From Mesorhizobium shangrilense (GTDB taxonomy: Bacteria; Pseudomonadota; Alphaproteobacteria; Rhizobiales; Rhizobiaceae): 18,623 nucleotides of DNA. Made by a program: the position numbers and the translations under genes. Under the pieces are notes generated by a model. That model made no database searches. It was given only the letters and a program-made list of their open reading frames with translations, and was not told the origin of the DNA. Positions 1-9,400 of the stretch are shown here, in pieces; position 1 is the first letter of the stretch; every line of letters starts with the position of its first letter. The DNA is taken from the NCBI RefSeq assembly GCF_040537815.1, contig NZ_JBEWSZ010000021.1, positions 1 through 18,623 on the forward strand. Reading direction: 5' to 3'.

Positions 1-2
1 GC

Positions 3-113
3 GGTGTGCCGCAGCTCGGCAGGCTGCCGCGCCTCGATCCGCTGACGCCCAAAGCACTAAGGGAAGCGATGATTGCCGGCTTCGACCTCGCTTTGATTGC
101 CGGAGGCGAATGA
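3..113 (+). CDS. bioD: BioD, dethiobiotin synthetase, C-terminal end (5' truncated by window)
   Basis: An open frame enters from the left edge and ends at TGA 111-113. It encodes 36 residues, including GRLPRLDPLTPKALREAM, which matches the C-terminal tail of rhizobial dethiobiotin synthetases. BioD closes the ureido ring of dethiobiotin from 7,8-diaminopelargonate, CO2 and ATP in the cytoplasm. No catalytic motif lies in this fragment, so the call rests on the tail and on the directly overlapping bioA. The stop codon overlaps the bioA start region (ATGATG at 110-115), which implies translational coupling in one bio operon. The N-terminus and upstream bio genes lie outside the window. Confidence 0.8.
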   Translation, partial: GVPQLGRLPRLDPLTPKALREAMIAGFDLALIAGGE

Positions 114-1378
114 TGTCGCAGTCCCAGGTTTGGCACCCCTTCACCCAGCACGCGCTCGAGCCGGCGATTCCAGAAATCGTCTTGACGGAAGGCGCCTATC
201 TCCACAAGGCCGACGGCTCTCGCGTCCTGGATGCCATTTCCTCCTGGTGGGTCGTCACGCATGGTCACCGCCATCCCCGCATCATGAAGGCGATCGAGAC
301 GACCGCGTCGGCTCTCGACCAGATCATCTTCGCCGGCTTCACGCACGAGCCAGCCGAACGTCTAGCCAGGGCGCTTGTCGACCTCGCTCCGCCCGGCCTT
401 GACTGGGTGTTCTATTCCGACAGCGGCTCGACCTCAGTCGAAGTCGCGCTGAAGATGGCGCTCGGCTATTTCCGCAACATCGGCGCGCCGCGTTCGCGCA
501 TCGTGGTCATGGAGCACAGCTATCATGGCGACACCATCGGCACGATGAGCGTCGGCGCCCGCGGTGTGTTCAACGCTGCCTACGAGCCGTTGCTGTTCGA
601 GGTCGATACCATCCCCTTCCCGGCCGCCGGGCGCGAGCAGGAAACACTGGATCGGTTCGAGGCCGTCAGCCGCGACCGGCACGCCGCCGCGCTGATCGTC
701 GAGCCGCTGGTGCTTGGCGCCGGCGGTATGCTAATGTATCCGGCCTCGGTTCTGACCGAACTGAAGAAGATCGCCGAAGCTTCGGGCACGCTGCTGATCG
801 CCGACGAGGTGATGACCGGCTGGGGCCGCACCGGAACCATGTTCGCCTGCGAGCAGGCATCCATCTCTCCGGACATCCTGTGCACCTCGAAGGGCTTGAC
901 CGGAGGCGCGATCCCGCTGGCGGCGACGCTTGCCACCGACACCATCTTCCGGGCCCATTTTTCCGACGACCGCAAGAAGACCTTCTTCCACTCGAGTTCC
1001 TACACAGCCAATCCGATTGCCTGCGCGGCCGCATTCGCCAATGTCGAGATCTGGCGCGACGAGCCGGTAGCCGAGCGGGTCGCGGCCCTGAGTGCAAAGC
1101 AGGCCGCCGGACTTCGGCGCTTTGGCGACAATCCCTACTTCGCCGACAGCCGGGCGACCGGCACGATCGCGGCTCTCGACCTGCGCACCGGCTCTGCTGG
1201 CTATCTGGCCGAGATCGGGCCAAAGCTGCGCGCCTTTTTCCTCGAGCGTGGGTTGCTGGTGCGTCCGCTCGGCAATGTCCTCTATCTTCTGCCGCCCTAT
1301 TGCATCACCAGCGAGGAACTGGACGGTCTCTATGACGCCATGGAGGAGGCCGGCGAACGCTTCGGCTCGAGACCATGA
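113..1378 (+). CDS. bioA: BioA, adenosylmethionine-8-amino-7-oxononanoate aminotransferase
   Basis: PLP-dependent class III aminotransferase that converts KAPA to DAPA with S-adenosylmethionine as amino donor, the step before BioD. Visible marks are the N-terminal WHPFTQH of Bio[14 protein letters not shown] near residue 45, the PLP-phosphate segment [12 protein letters not shown] near 106, [12 protein letters not shown] near 231 with the PLP-ring Asp, and the Schiff-base lysine in [12 protein letters not shown] (about K260). Length (421 aa) is normal. Two ATGs are adjacent (110 and 113). I prefer 113 because the Shine-Dalgarno GGAGG at 102-106 is then six bases away; 110 leaves only three. 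The bioD stop lies inside this start region and the bioA stop overlaps the bioZ ATG, so the genes are probably co-translated. The gene looks intact. Confidence 0.95.
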   Translation: MSQSQVWHPFTQHALEPAIPEIVLTEGAYLHKADGSRVLDAISSWWVVTHGHRHPRIMKAIETTASALDQIIFAGFTHEPAERLARALVDLAPPGLDWVFYSDSGSTSVEVALKMALGYFRNIGAPRSRIVVMEHSYHGDTIGTMSVGARGVFNAAYEPLLFEVDTIPFPAAGREQETLDRFEAVSRDRHAAALIVEPLVLGAGGMLMYPASVLTELKKIAEASGTLLIADEVMTGWGRTGTMFACEQASISPDILCTSKGLTGGAIPLAATLATDTIFRAHFSDDRKKTFFHSSSYTANPIACAAAFANVEIWRDEPVAERVAALSAKQAAGLRRFGDNPYFADSRATGTIAALDLRTGSAGYLAEIGPKLRAFFLERGLLVRPLGNVLYLLPPYCITSEELDGLYDAMEEAGERFGSRP

Positions 1379-2358
1379 GCAAGTCGTCGCGCATTCTCGG
1401 GTTTGGCCATCACGCGCCTGGGCGCAAGGTGGCGAATGCCGAGATCGAGAGCAATCTCGGCCTCGAGCCAGGCTGGATCGAGCGGCGCACCGGAATCCGC
1501 ACCCGCTTCTGGGCAACTGACGAAGATACGCTGTCTGGTCTTGCCACGGAGGCTGGCGACATGGCGCTGGCGAATGCCGGTATTGACCGCGGCGACATCG
1601 GGCTGCTGTTGCTTGCCACCTCGACGCCCGACCACCTTCTGCCACCCAGTGCACCCCTGGTCGCGCACAAGCTCGGCCTTGGTCGCGCAGGCGCGGTCGA
1701 TCTGACCGGCGCCTGCGCCGGCTTCATCTATGCGCTGATGTTCGCCGACGGGTTCACTCGCCTGCACGGCAAAGCGAGCCTTGTCATCGCGGCCAACATC
1801 CTCAGCCGTCGCATCAATCCGGCCGAGCGCGCAAGCTCAGTCCTTTTCGCCGATGCCGCCGGCGCCCTGGTGATTGGTCCTTGCGAGGACCCCCATCAGG
1901 GCATTCTCGGCGCTTCGGTGGATTCCGACGGCTCGCGCTACGGGCTGATCCAGATTCCGGCGGGAGGAAGCAACATCCCGTTCCAAAGTGGCCTGGATCT
2001 CGGGCAAACCCGAATGACGATGACCGACGGACGCGAAGTGTTCGCCAAGGCTGTCGAGATGATGACCAATTGCTCGATAAGCGCGCTTGCCGCTGCCGGA
2101 GTGCGACCACAGGATGTCGGCCGGTTCGTGCCACATCAGGCCAATGCCCGTATTTTCGATGCGGTCGGCAGGAACCTCGGCATAGCAGATCAAGCAATCG
2201 TGAAGACGATTGCCGACTACGGCAACTCTTCCGCCGCGACCATCCCGCTCTCTCTGTCGCTGGCCCATCGGACGGAGCCGTTTCGGCCGGGCGAGAAAAT
2301 CCTGCTGGCGGCGGCGGGTGCCGGTCTCAGCGGCGGCGCGCTGGTCGTTGGATTTTAG
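1375..2358 (+). CDS. bioZ: BioZ, KAS III-like 3-oxopimeloyl-ACP synthase for biotin precursor
   Basis: A 327-aa 3-oxoacyl-ACP synthase III fold protein. The triad is visible: Cys114 in TGACAGF, His254 in VPHQANARI and Asn284 in DYGNSSAA. Plain FabH starts fatty acid synthesis, but the position inside a bio operon marks this as BioZ. In Rhizobiales and relatives BioZ condenses a glutaryl thioester with malonyl-ACP to give 3-ketopimeloyl-ACP, bypassing BioC/BioH. The start codon overlaps the bioA stop (ATGA), so it is translationally coupled. Sequence shows the KAS III fold and triad; the substrate is inferred from context. A second housekeeping fabH is the alternative reading but is unlikely at this place. 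No frameshift or missing key residue. Confidence 0.9.
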   Translation: MSKSSRILGFGHHAPGRKVANAEIESNLGLEPGWIERRTGIRTRFWATDEDTLSGLATEAGDMALANAGIDRGDIGLLLLATSTPDHLLPPSAPLVAHKLGLGRAGAVDLTGACAGFIYALMFADGFTRLHGKASLVIAANILSRRINPAERASSVLFADAAGALVIGPCEDPHQGILGASVDSDGSRYGLIQIPAGGSNIPFQSGLDLGQTRMTMTDGREVFAKAVEMMTNCSISALAAAGVRPQDVGRFVPHQANARIFDAVGRNLGIADQAIVKTIADYGNSSAATIPLSLSLAHRTEPFRPGEKILLAAAGAGLSGGALVVGF

Positions 2359-2415
2359 CTGAACAGTGGCCACCAAAGACTGGTCCAAGAACAATGGAAA
2401 GGGACAACAGAACCA

Positions 2416-2868
2416 ATGCGAAAAATAGTCGCCGGCAAGCTGCACGGCATCCATGTCACCGAAGCAAACCTCAATTACCATGGTTCGATAACACTAGACC
2501 CCGACCACTGCGAGGCAGCCGGGATCCTGCCCATGGAGTTCGTGGAGATATGGAACAAGAATTCCGGTGCGCGGATTTCGACCTATGTCATTCTCGGCGA
2601 GCGTGGCTCACGATGCTGCATCCTCAATGGTGCTGCCGCCCGCACCTGCCAGCCCGACGACCCGATTATTGTCTGCAACTCAATCTACCTCAACGAAGCA
2701 CACATCACCGCGCTGAAGCCAAGGATCGTCACGTTCGACCAGGACAACCACATACTCGACCGCCTGAGCTACTCAGTCGATCTCGACGCGCACGGCCGCT
2801 ACAGTTTCTCGATCCTCGATGAGGCGAATGAGGCTTTGGTCATCCCTGCTCTAGTCTCCGGGGCGTGA
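2416..2868 (+). CDS. panD: PanD, aspartate 1-decarboxylase (pyruvoyl zymogen)
   Basis: Makes beta-alanine from L-aspartate for pantothenate and CoA. The 150-aa proenzyme has the self-cleavage site in NYHGSITLD: cleavage between Gly23 and Ser24 yields the pyruvoyl group on the new alpha N-terminus. Other family marks are Trp46, Arg53 in ARISTYV, Tyr57 and the NGAAAR segment at 71-76. It is longer than the 126-aa E. coli enzyme at the C-terminus. It follows bioZ after 57 bases on the same strand. A purine-rich stretch (GAAAGGGAC) before the ATG could serve as ribosome binding site. No strong terminator separates the two genes, so panD is probably the last gene of the vitamin operon. The gene appears functional. 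Confidence 0.93.
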   Translation: MRKIVAGKLHGIHVTEANLNYHGSITLDPDHCEAAGILPMEFVEIWNKNSGARISTYVILGERGSRCCILNGAAARTCQPDDPIIVCNSIYLNEAHITALKPRIVTFDQDNHILDRLSYSVDLDAHGRYSFSILDEANEALVIPALVSGA

Positions 2869-3320
2869 CTTGTCCCCTACGCATGCGCGAGATTTCCGCT
2901 GGAGTCATAGCTGCGCTGCCGCCGACCTGACGAAGCGTTATCCGGCGCCGAAAGTCAGGGATAATGCCCTTTCCCGCGCGCTTCGAGTTCCGCTGGAGGA
3001 CGAGTTCAACCTATCGTTCAATCCCGAAACGGCGCGCTCTTCGGGAGGCGCGTGGAACTTCATCTCCAAACGACGTGCCCCCTCCTCTCATTCTGTCGCC
3101 ATTGGCCCGGCGGGCTTGCCTGACCATGGCCACTATCAAAATACGCGACGGTACCACTCTTGCTGAACCAGCCAGCCCTAAATCTTCTATGTAACTTTTT
3201 GAAAAGGTTTGTGGTAACCGACGCTGGCAAGAATCGCGCTACCGTCAATTGTCAAAGAGATGGCTGATCGACCACGCTCGCGCTAGTCTCTCCTATGCGC
3301 TTTGCTAATCAAGGTTTCCA
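2869..3320. other. Gap between vitamin operon and defence-like locus; no convincing gene
   Basis: No frame here has a recognisable protein. A small hairpin lies at 2957-2970 (AGGG/CCCT arms, then TT) and a GC-rich one at 3033-3052 (CGCGC/GCGCG arms, CTTCGG loop); neither has a T-tract, so a panD terminator is not proven. An imperfect inverted repeat, AACTTTT/AAAGGTT, lies at 3193-3209. Base composition drops towards the right, and the last 130 bases should hold the promoter of the 480-aa gene. I could not place convincing -35/-10 boxes. No tRNA or attachment site was seen. Confidence 0.5.
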
Positions 3321-4763
3321 ATGTCAGAATCGAGAATGAACCAATCTGAAGGGCCATCGGCTTCCTTCGAACAAGCGCTCGCCATAATAAAGGGTCTCAT
3401 CGATACCCGCAGTTTTCGTAAGGAACGCCTTGCCCAACCGGAGATTGAGAACGCCCTAGACATCCTTGGCTTGAGCATCACTGATGAAAGCGAACCTGCG
3501 CACCAACTTGAGGCAGTCGCCATGCTCGGTAAGGCGGGGGAGGTCTCGAAACCAATCGCGCTAGCTGTCCAGGGTCTTCTAGCACGCGGACTTCGGACGC
3601 CCCTTCCCCCGACGGGAACTTGGGGCAACGCCGACGATCGATATTATCTGGCTAAAGGCGTGTCAGTATCTCATGCGTCGTGGGTGTCGACGTACTCCGC
3701 GATCGAGCTTGCGCGTGCAGAGGTCGTCGAGAAGGCTTCGAGGGAAGTCTGGGCCAACTTAGCTGTAAGTCGTGCCGAAACGCTGACCGTGGCGCTGCAG
3801 ATAACAGCCGACGCACTAGCAAAACAGTTGGCTGAAATTGAAGACCCTGCAGATACCGCCTATCGCAAACTAATGCGTATCTGCGACGCCCTGTCTTCGA
3901 CCCTGCTGACAGCGGATGTTCCAACCGGCCCAGGATTTGGGCAGGCGTTCTCGGAACTCGTCCTTCAGGCAGGAGGCGGTAAGGGAGCGGAGTCATCAAG
4001 ACTGCGCGAAGAAGCTGCCGGTACCGTACTAGACCTTGTCATCCAGATCCTTCGGCTCCGGTTTGATACCCTCTTCGACCCAGATATTTATCGCGCAGTC
4101 GGCAGGATTCGAGGCTGGTGGCGCCCAGGTAGACCTCCAGATGCTGTCGAAAACAAGGTGCACCGAATAACGCAACTCGCATTCGGTGGCATGCATATTC
4201 TCGCAAGGCAGGGTGTTCAGGACAAGGAACTCCGACAGTCGCTTGTGACCGCATTGGGTCAAGAGCGGGTGAATTTTGCTGGCGAGCATATTGCAAATAG
4301 CAATCCGAGCCTCCCGCCATACATATCGCATTGGCTGGCGACCGGCAAAACACTCGAACAAGTCAGGTCAAACGATGCGGTCCAAGAGCTAAACCAGAGA
4401 GAGACGGACGAAATGATCGGGCGGCTCCTTCTGGCGATCCAAGCGAAGGAAGCGGGTTCACCCATGCTTCGGGTTATTGCGGATGCGGTGGAGGCTTTTG
4501 AGCCTGGCTACGCCGGTACACTTAAGTCGGTCGCGGACCGCTTTGACTTGGTCGAACAATGGACAAATGCGTTGGCGGGCAGACGCAGGCTTGAGGTTTT
4601 CGGCCAACGGGGTGAGATAGTCGAATTTGATCCTGCGGTGCATGAAGCCACTGCTCCGGTAGCCCGTTTGGCTCTAGTTCGTATTTCTGCTTCGGGGATA
4701 ATACGTTCGCCTAGTGGTCGACCATCTTATATGCTGTTCAAGGCGATTGTCGAAAAAGCCTGA
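3321..4763 (+). CDS. Unrecognised helical protein paired with Hsp70-like ATPase
   Basis: I do not recognise the family of this 480-aa protein. It is rich in Ala, Leu, Glu and Arg in long helix-like runs, with no signal peptide, membrane segment, P-loop or obvious nuclease motif. A proline/tryptophan-rich stretch (LRTPLPPTGTWG) sits at about 91-102 and a GWWRPGRP motif at 265-272. The start ATG has AAGG six bases upstream; a second in-frame ATG follows at 3336 and is a possible alternative. The next gene begins 10 bases after the stop, so the two form one operon. By position it could be a partner, adaptor or substrate of the Hsp70-like ATPase, but that is inference from neighbourhood alone. 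Codon use and lower GC resemble the other four genes of the locus, not the bio operon. Confidence 0.85.
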   Translation: MSESRMNQSEGPSASFEQALAIIKGLIDTRSFRKERLAQPEIENALDILGLSITDESEPAHQLEAVAMLGKAGEVSKPIALAVQGLLARGLRTPLPPTGTWGNADDRYYLAKGVSVSHASWVSTYSAIELARAEVVEKASREVWANLAVSRAETLTVALQITADALAKQLAEIEDPADTAYRKLMRICDALSSTLLTADVPTGPGFGQAFSELVLQAGGGKGAESSRLREEAAGTVLDLVIQILRLRFDTLFDPDIYRAVGRIRGWWRPGRPPDAVENKVHRITQLAFGGMHILARQGVQDKELRQSLVTALGQERVNFAGEHIANSNPSLPPYISHWLATGKTLEQVRSNDAVQELNQRETDEMIGRLLLAIQAKEAGSPMLRVIADAVEAFEPGYAGTLKSVADRFDLVEQWTNALAGRRRLEVFGQRGEIVEFDPAVHEATAPVARLALVRISASGIIRSPSGRPSYMLFKAIVEKA

Positions 4764-4770
4764 AGGGGGA
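4763..4770 (+). promoter_or_regulatory. Ribosome binding site that fixes a TTG start for the Hsp70-like gene
   Basis: AAGGGGGA overlaps the last base of the upstream TGA stop and lies four bases before TTG 4774. No in-frame ATG with a comparable site exists nearby. The only upstream ATG (4714) lies inside the previous gene without an evident site. Confidence 0.6.
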
Positions 4771-4773
4771 ACA

Positions 4774-6387
4774 TTGGACCAAGATCGTGCCAAAGACTTA
4801 CTCAATAACTTGTTGGAACGCGCTTCCACGTCGACGGAAAAGACATTTCTGACCACCCGCGAAGTTGAAGCCCTCCGCATTTTACTCGATAGCGATACCT
4901 TGGCTCCAGCGTCGCGGCCACCGTCCTCGTTGACGGCAGTCTCCGCCCCGAAGGCGTCTGCGCAGCTTAGAATCGATAGAGTAGCGGAGGACGATATTCC
5001 GAGAAATGCGTTGCTTTGTGTAGATTTCGGTACCTCTTTCTCGAAAGCCTTTGCGAGCGTCGATCACGGTAATGGTCGACCGGAACTGGTGGACCTCCCG
5101 ATTGGCGATGGCAGCACGGGTTCGAGACTGACCTCGCAGTCAGAGCTTTTCATCGACGAGGGCCGGATCTACTTCGGTCCTCAGGCTCGCAAACGGATGG
5201 ACGACACCCATTCATCGGCGGACCGTCTCATAGACTCCATCAAACAGTTCATTACGCTTCATAGCGATGTCTCAACATTGGGCGCCGCGCGAATGGAAGT
5301 CCTTCAGGATTCTGATCAGCGCTTCTCCAAGCGTGATATCTTAGTCATGTACCTAGCCCACCTCATGACGATCACCGAACAAGCTCTGGCCGAGAAGGGA
5401 ATTTCTGCGAATGTCCGCCGGCGATTTACTCACCCTGCTTGGAAGGATGCATCGAAAGGAAAGAATGAAAACGAGATGCGATTGCTTATGGCTGAAGCAA
5501 TCGTGCTTGCGCGGTCCGCAAGCGCCGACTTTGTTGGAAATATCTCAGTCGGCGACGCGCGAGTGTTGCTTGACAGCCTGAAAGCCGTAAACCAGCAATT
5601 GCTGCCGCTTATCCTTATCGAACAGCCCGTCAGAGAGGCGACGGCCGCCGGCGCCGGTGCGTTGCTTGCTACGCGGGAAAGCTCGCGCGAGAGCTTTCTG
5701 ATAGTCGACGTTGGCGCTGGAACGACCGACGTTGCCGGGTTCATCTGCGTGAACAATCCGGAACGCGATCGGATGGGTCTGTTCGAGATCACCGGAGCGG
5801 CCGACGCCAAAAACATGGCCGGCAATCTCCTCGACAACATCCTATTGAAAATGGTTCTTGAGAAAACCGGTCTGGTTGCAAATACCGAAGAGCATAGAGC
5901 GGCATCTCTCGCACTTAGGCGCAGCAAGCGCGCTTATAAAGAACAGCTCTTCAAGACCGGTAGCGTTTTGATCGAGCTGCCTACCGACGAGATCGTTACG
6001 ATACGGCTCGAGGATTTCCTAGCCTACGATCCTGTCGTGAATTTCACCAAGTCAATTGTGGCGATGATTGCGGAATCGGCCTCCGTTGTCGCCGGCGACG
6101 CAACCCGCATTAACTTGGTGGCCACCGGAGGTGGATCATCGCTTCCACTGTTCAAAGACCTTATTGAGAATGGCGCGGACTTCGAAGGGAAGCATGTTGT
6201 CTTCACGAAGCGGGACTTGATCGCGGACGGCGTTAGGGAGACAAACCCGGAGCTCGTCGATGCATATTCGCAAATCGCTGTGGCCCTTGGCGGTTCCCTG
6301 CCCGAGCTACCCGAACAGCGGTCTAACGTTGCAGCAGGCCTAACAGCGGCGCCGAAGCGCCAGATGATACCCGCTTACAAATCTTAG
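4774..6387 (+). CDS. Hsp70/actin-superfamily (ASKHA) ATPase lacking a substrate-binding domain
   Basis: With the TTG start the protein has 537 aa. The nucleotide-binding signature is clear: phosphate-1 loop VDFGTSFSK at about 83-91, phosphate-2 loop IVDVGAGTTDV at about 310-320 and the adenosine motif VATGGGSS at about 449-455. Family members bind and hydrolyse ATP while opening and closing two lobes. About 80 extra residues precede the ATPase: a helical part, then a Pro/Ser/Ala-rich linker. Nothing resembling the DnaK peptide-binding domain follows, so this is not a housekeeping chaperone. It follows the 480-aa gene by 10 bases and is convergent with the dptFGH-like operon. Alternatives inside the superfamily are an actin-like filament protein or a sugar-kinase-like enzyme; the phosphate loops favour Hsp70 or MreB/ParM-like folds. 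A start at ATG 4714 would overlap the previous gene and lacks an evident ribosome site. Confidence 0.85.
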   Translation: MDQDRAKDLLNNLLERASTSTEKTFLTTREVEALRILLDSDTLAPASRPPSSLTAVSAPKASAQLRIDRVAEDDIPRNALLCVDFGTSFSKAFASVDHGNGRPELVDLPIGDGSTGSRLTSQSELFIDEGRIYFGPQARKRMDDTHSSADRLIDSIKQFITLHSDVSTLGAARMEVLQDSDQRFSKRDILVMYLAHLMTITEQALAEKGISANVRRRFTHPAWKDASKGKNENEMRLLMAEAIVLARSASADFVGNISVGDARVLLDSLKAVNQQLLPLILIEQPVREATAAGAGALLATRESSRESFLIVDVGAGTTDVAGFICVNNPERDRMGLFEITGAADAKNMAGNLLDNILLKMVLEKTGLVANTEEHRAASLALRRSKRAYKEQLFKTGSVLIELPTDEIVTIRLEDFLAYDPVVNFTKSIVAMIAESASVVAGDATRINLVATGGGSSLPLFKDLIENGADFEGKHVVFTKRDLIADGVRETNPELVDAYSQIAVALGGSLPELPEQRSNVAAGLTAAPKRQMIPAYKS

Positions 6388-6458
6388 GCGTCCGCGTCGG
6401 TGAACTTTAACGGCGTTCGAAACCCCACAACGGCCCAACCCTTCCTAACGCACCCTAC

Positions 6459-6488
6459 TTAGGTATCGCGCCTCGGCGCGATACCTAA
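6459..6488. terminator. Long perfect hairpin between convergent operons, probable bidirectional terminator
   Basis: Arms TTAGGTATCGCG and CGCGATACCTAA are exact reverse complements over 12 bp and surround CCTCGG, whose outer C and G can pair to leave a CTCG tetraloop. The right arm includes the complement of the dptH-like TAG stop (6485-6487). The site lies 71 bases after the Hsp70-like stop. No T-tract follows on either strand, so it is not a textbook intrinsic terminator. It may also protect 3' ends or bind a dimeric protein. Confidence 0.55.
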
Positions 6489-9400
6489 CCGTAATTGCGT
6501 CTTAGGGGATCGTTGAGAAGCTCGTAAAACGGGGTACCTCTCATGAATCGCCCGGGTACATCGAGCGTCTTGAACAAACACTGGTGCACATCCAGCGATT
6601 TCACCCGATCGATCATGGACGGTCCGACGTTGCTGAGACCGATCGCATCCAACTCGCGCACAGTCACGTTCGGAACCTTGTGCAAAAACCAAGTTAGTAA
6701 GGGTTCTGCATAGTCGGTTTCTCTTGTTTTGAAGTGAGATAGGTATTGGGATGCCAGAAGGACGCCGACACCGAACTCACGCCCTTGGAGTAAGATCTGT
6801 CTTAAAACGTCAAAATTAAATTTCATGATGTTGTCGGCCTCATCCACGAGCAGCATCGAGTCAATAAAGCGAAGCTGTGGTGTTTCACCAATGTAAGGTC
6901 TTTTCTCCAGCCCCTGCATGTATTCGTAAAAGAGATTGAGGAACATCACGAGAAGCATGTTTCGCTCTTTTTCACCAATTCCAAGTGCCGCCAGGTCGAT
7001 CACAACGACGCCGTTGAAAAATTCGCGGAAGGTAATCGCGTCCGCTGCATTCGGAACAAAGATCTCAAGATCAGCCAAATCCGACAGGATGCTATAGGGC
7101 GCGTCGATTTTGTCACCGACGATTGCCTCATACTCCACCAAGACATCCCGGAGGGTTGGAGTCCCGCCGGAAGCGCTTTCATAGGCTTGCAGCACCGCAG
7201 TTTTGAGATGATTACGCTGGCGTGGACCTATGCCGCCGTAAATCTTTTGCAACACGTCGTTCAGGAATTTTACGCGCCCAAGCCGCGCGCCGATAGTGTG
7301 ATCGCCGGTCGCGCCAAGATCGAACAGGTTAAGTGGAATATGGTGCGGCTTCACAACCCGCGCGCCAACCGCGTCCACGAAATCCGGCTTCGTATAATCT
7401 CGCTTGTAGTCGAAGATCAGAAACTTCGGGGCGTGTCCGCGGTTCTGCTCCGCTGCGCGGGTTAGTTGATAAATTAGCGCCTTGGTGAGCTGCGTTTTGC
7501 CAGTACCCAAATCGCCCACTATCCCGATGTTAAGCTGGTTTAGCTTCGTATTGCTGGGATGAAAGTAATAGTTCTGCGGTGTCCCTATGCCGGAGCTCTC
7601 GCCGACGCAAAAACGGATGCCTTGCGATTTGGTCAGCCCGTCGAAGGCCGGTTTTGCCAATGGAGCATCCGGTGGAATCGCGGAAGCATTTCGTGTGGGC
7701 GCGACTACCGCCCGGACGCCACCGAGAACCGGTCGGGGACTATCAAAGGACGGCTTGATCGGCTTTGCGGGGGGCACAGGCGGTTCGCGGTCAGAACCCG
7801 AATCGCCGCCGCTTTGGCCGGGACTTCGGCGCGATGAAATAAGCTCCTGTATTCGGGTTTCCCGGATACGCCGCACCAAAACAGTAAACGGCTCATCAAC
7901 TACAGCAGACTCATCTGGCGGACTGTTATGCCCAAGCTCGATCGCATACACGATTCCACGAAGTCTCGACGCCCCGGACGCGGCGCCTTCGCCAAACAGG
8001 GCTTTCAGCCATTCGGCCCAACGCTCCCGATCGGCAGGTAGCGCCGTCAGCGATTGGCAACCATGAACGAAGACTTCTTTGAGCATCTCTTGCCGGGGTG
8101 CGGCGAGCGGTGACCGCTCCGGCACCTCCTCATCTTCTTGAAGACCGGAGCGAACGGCTTCCAAGGTCGCGGAAAGTTGGCTGCGGGCTTTGTCAATTTC
8201 TGCGCGAGCAACTTCTGCGCCTGTTCCGCACGTCTTCACCTCGATGACTTCGACGACGAGGTCATCGCCGTCATTTCGCAGCGCCAGGAGGTCGCATCGT
8301 TCGCCGTGCCTGGAGAGACGGAGCCAAAGCCGGGCCAGTTCGCTATCGACCGAAACGAGCAGCGAGTCCGGATGACGATCCTTGTAGTCGCGCGCGGCGA
8401 TCAGTGTTCCGGCCAACCCGCGAACCCTTGCTGTGTCCGGTTGACCGTCCGGCTTCAAAAGGTCGACTAAACCGTCGCCGATGAGGGCCACCCCTTCTTG
8501 AAGCAGCTCCTCCAATTCTTCGGGTGGAAAACGCAAATTGAACTGATCTAAGGGCACGCGCAGCAGAAGCGCCAGCCTTTCATAACTGGCGTCGTAGCAA
8601 ACAGCACGGCGGTGCCGTCCCTGGCGCTCAAGTATGCGAGCCGCCCGTATCCCGCCCGGAGACGGCAGTGCTCGATCTGCAAAAAAGAACCAGAACGCAC
8701 CGGGGTTTTCGTCGAGTAGAACTTCCTCGATATGGTGCCGCATCCGCTCGGCGTCGGCTGAGGCCTGGGGTGTTCCACCCTTCGCCGCTCCTTCGAGCTT
8801 AGCGACCATGTCGTAGAACGATCGAAATACGGTCTCTTCTGCCGATGGCTGAAGCTCGACTTTCTTCTTGATGCCCTGAAATTCGATACGGCGACGAACC
8901 GCGAACGGGCTCATCGGTAAAAGATTCGTCCCGCCCGGCGTCCGTCGCATCGCGGTTGTGGCCTCGTCGAAGACCGCCACGATGTGAACAGGCGCATCAC
9001 GAAACCGCTTTAAGCGCTCGTCCAGCGGAAGCAACTCATCATGAACCCTCAGCCGCAACCGCCCATTGCGGATATGTTCTTCCAGCTGGTCCCGCTCGGT
9101 CATCGAAAGCCGCCGCGCATCCCGCAGGCGATTTTTATGATCGGGCGTAGCGTAGACATCTATTAGCAGAGTGGTATTTGCCCCGCGCGGCAACTGGAGG
9201 GCATCCAGCAAGCGGACAAGTAAACGGCTGGCATCCGGCGGATTCAGCAAAGCGATGCGCAAGGGCTGGGTGTGATTCACATAGATCAATGCGAATTGCC
9301 GGATGCAGCGCTGGAGAGCCTCTACTCCTTCCAATCCACTGTACGCGTTTTTGAAGTTTTCAAAAACGGCGAGACCGCGATAATTGCGGGCAACCGGTAG

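Noticed and set aside
666..1654. Long antisense frames within bioA and bioZ
   Set aside because: Arg/Pro/Ser-rich mirror frames typical of high-GC coding DNA; the + strand genes are clearly the real ones.
3033..3052. GC-rich hairpin with CTTCGG loop as panD terminator
   Set aside because: It lies 165 bases after panD, has a bulge and no T-tract; too weak to call.
2964..3194. 76-codon frame ending in [15 protein letters not shown]
   Set aside because: The last part faintly recalls alpha/beta-hydrolase N-termini, but only about 12 residues fit, there is no ribosome site and the rest is Arg/Pro-rich noise.
4714..4773. Upstream ATG at 4714 as start of the Hsp70-like gene
   Set aside because: It lies 50 bases inside the preceding gene without a visible ribosome site, while TTG 4774 has AAGGGGGA just upstream and lies cleanly after the stop.
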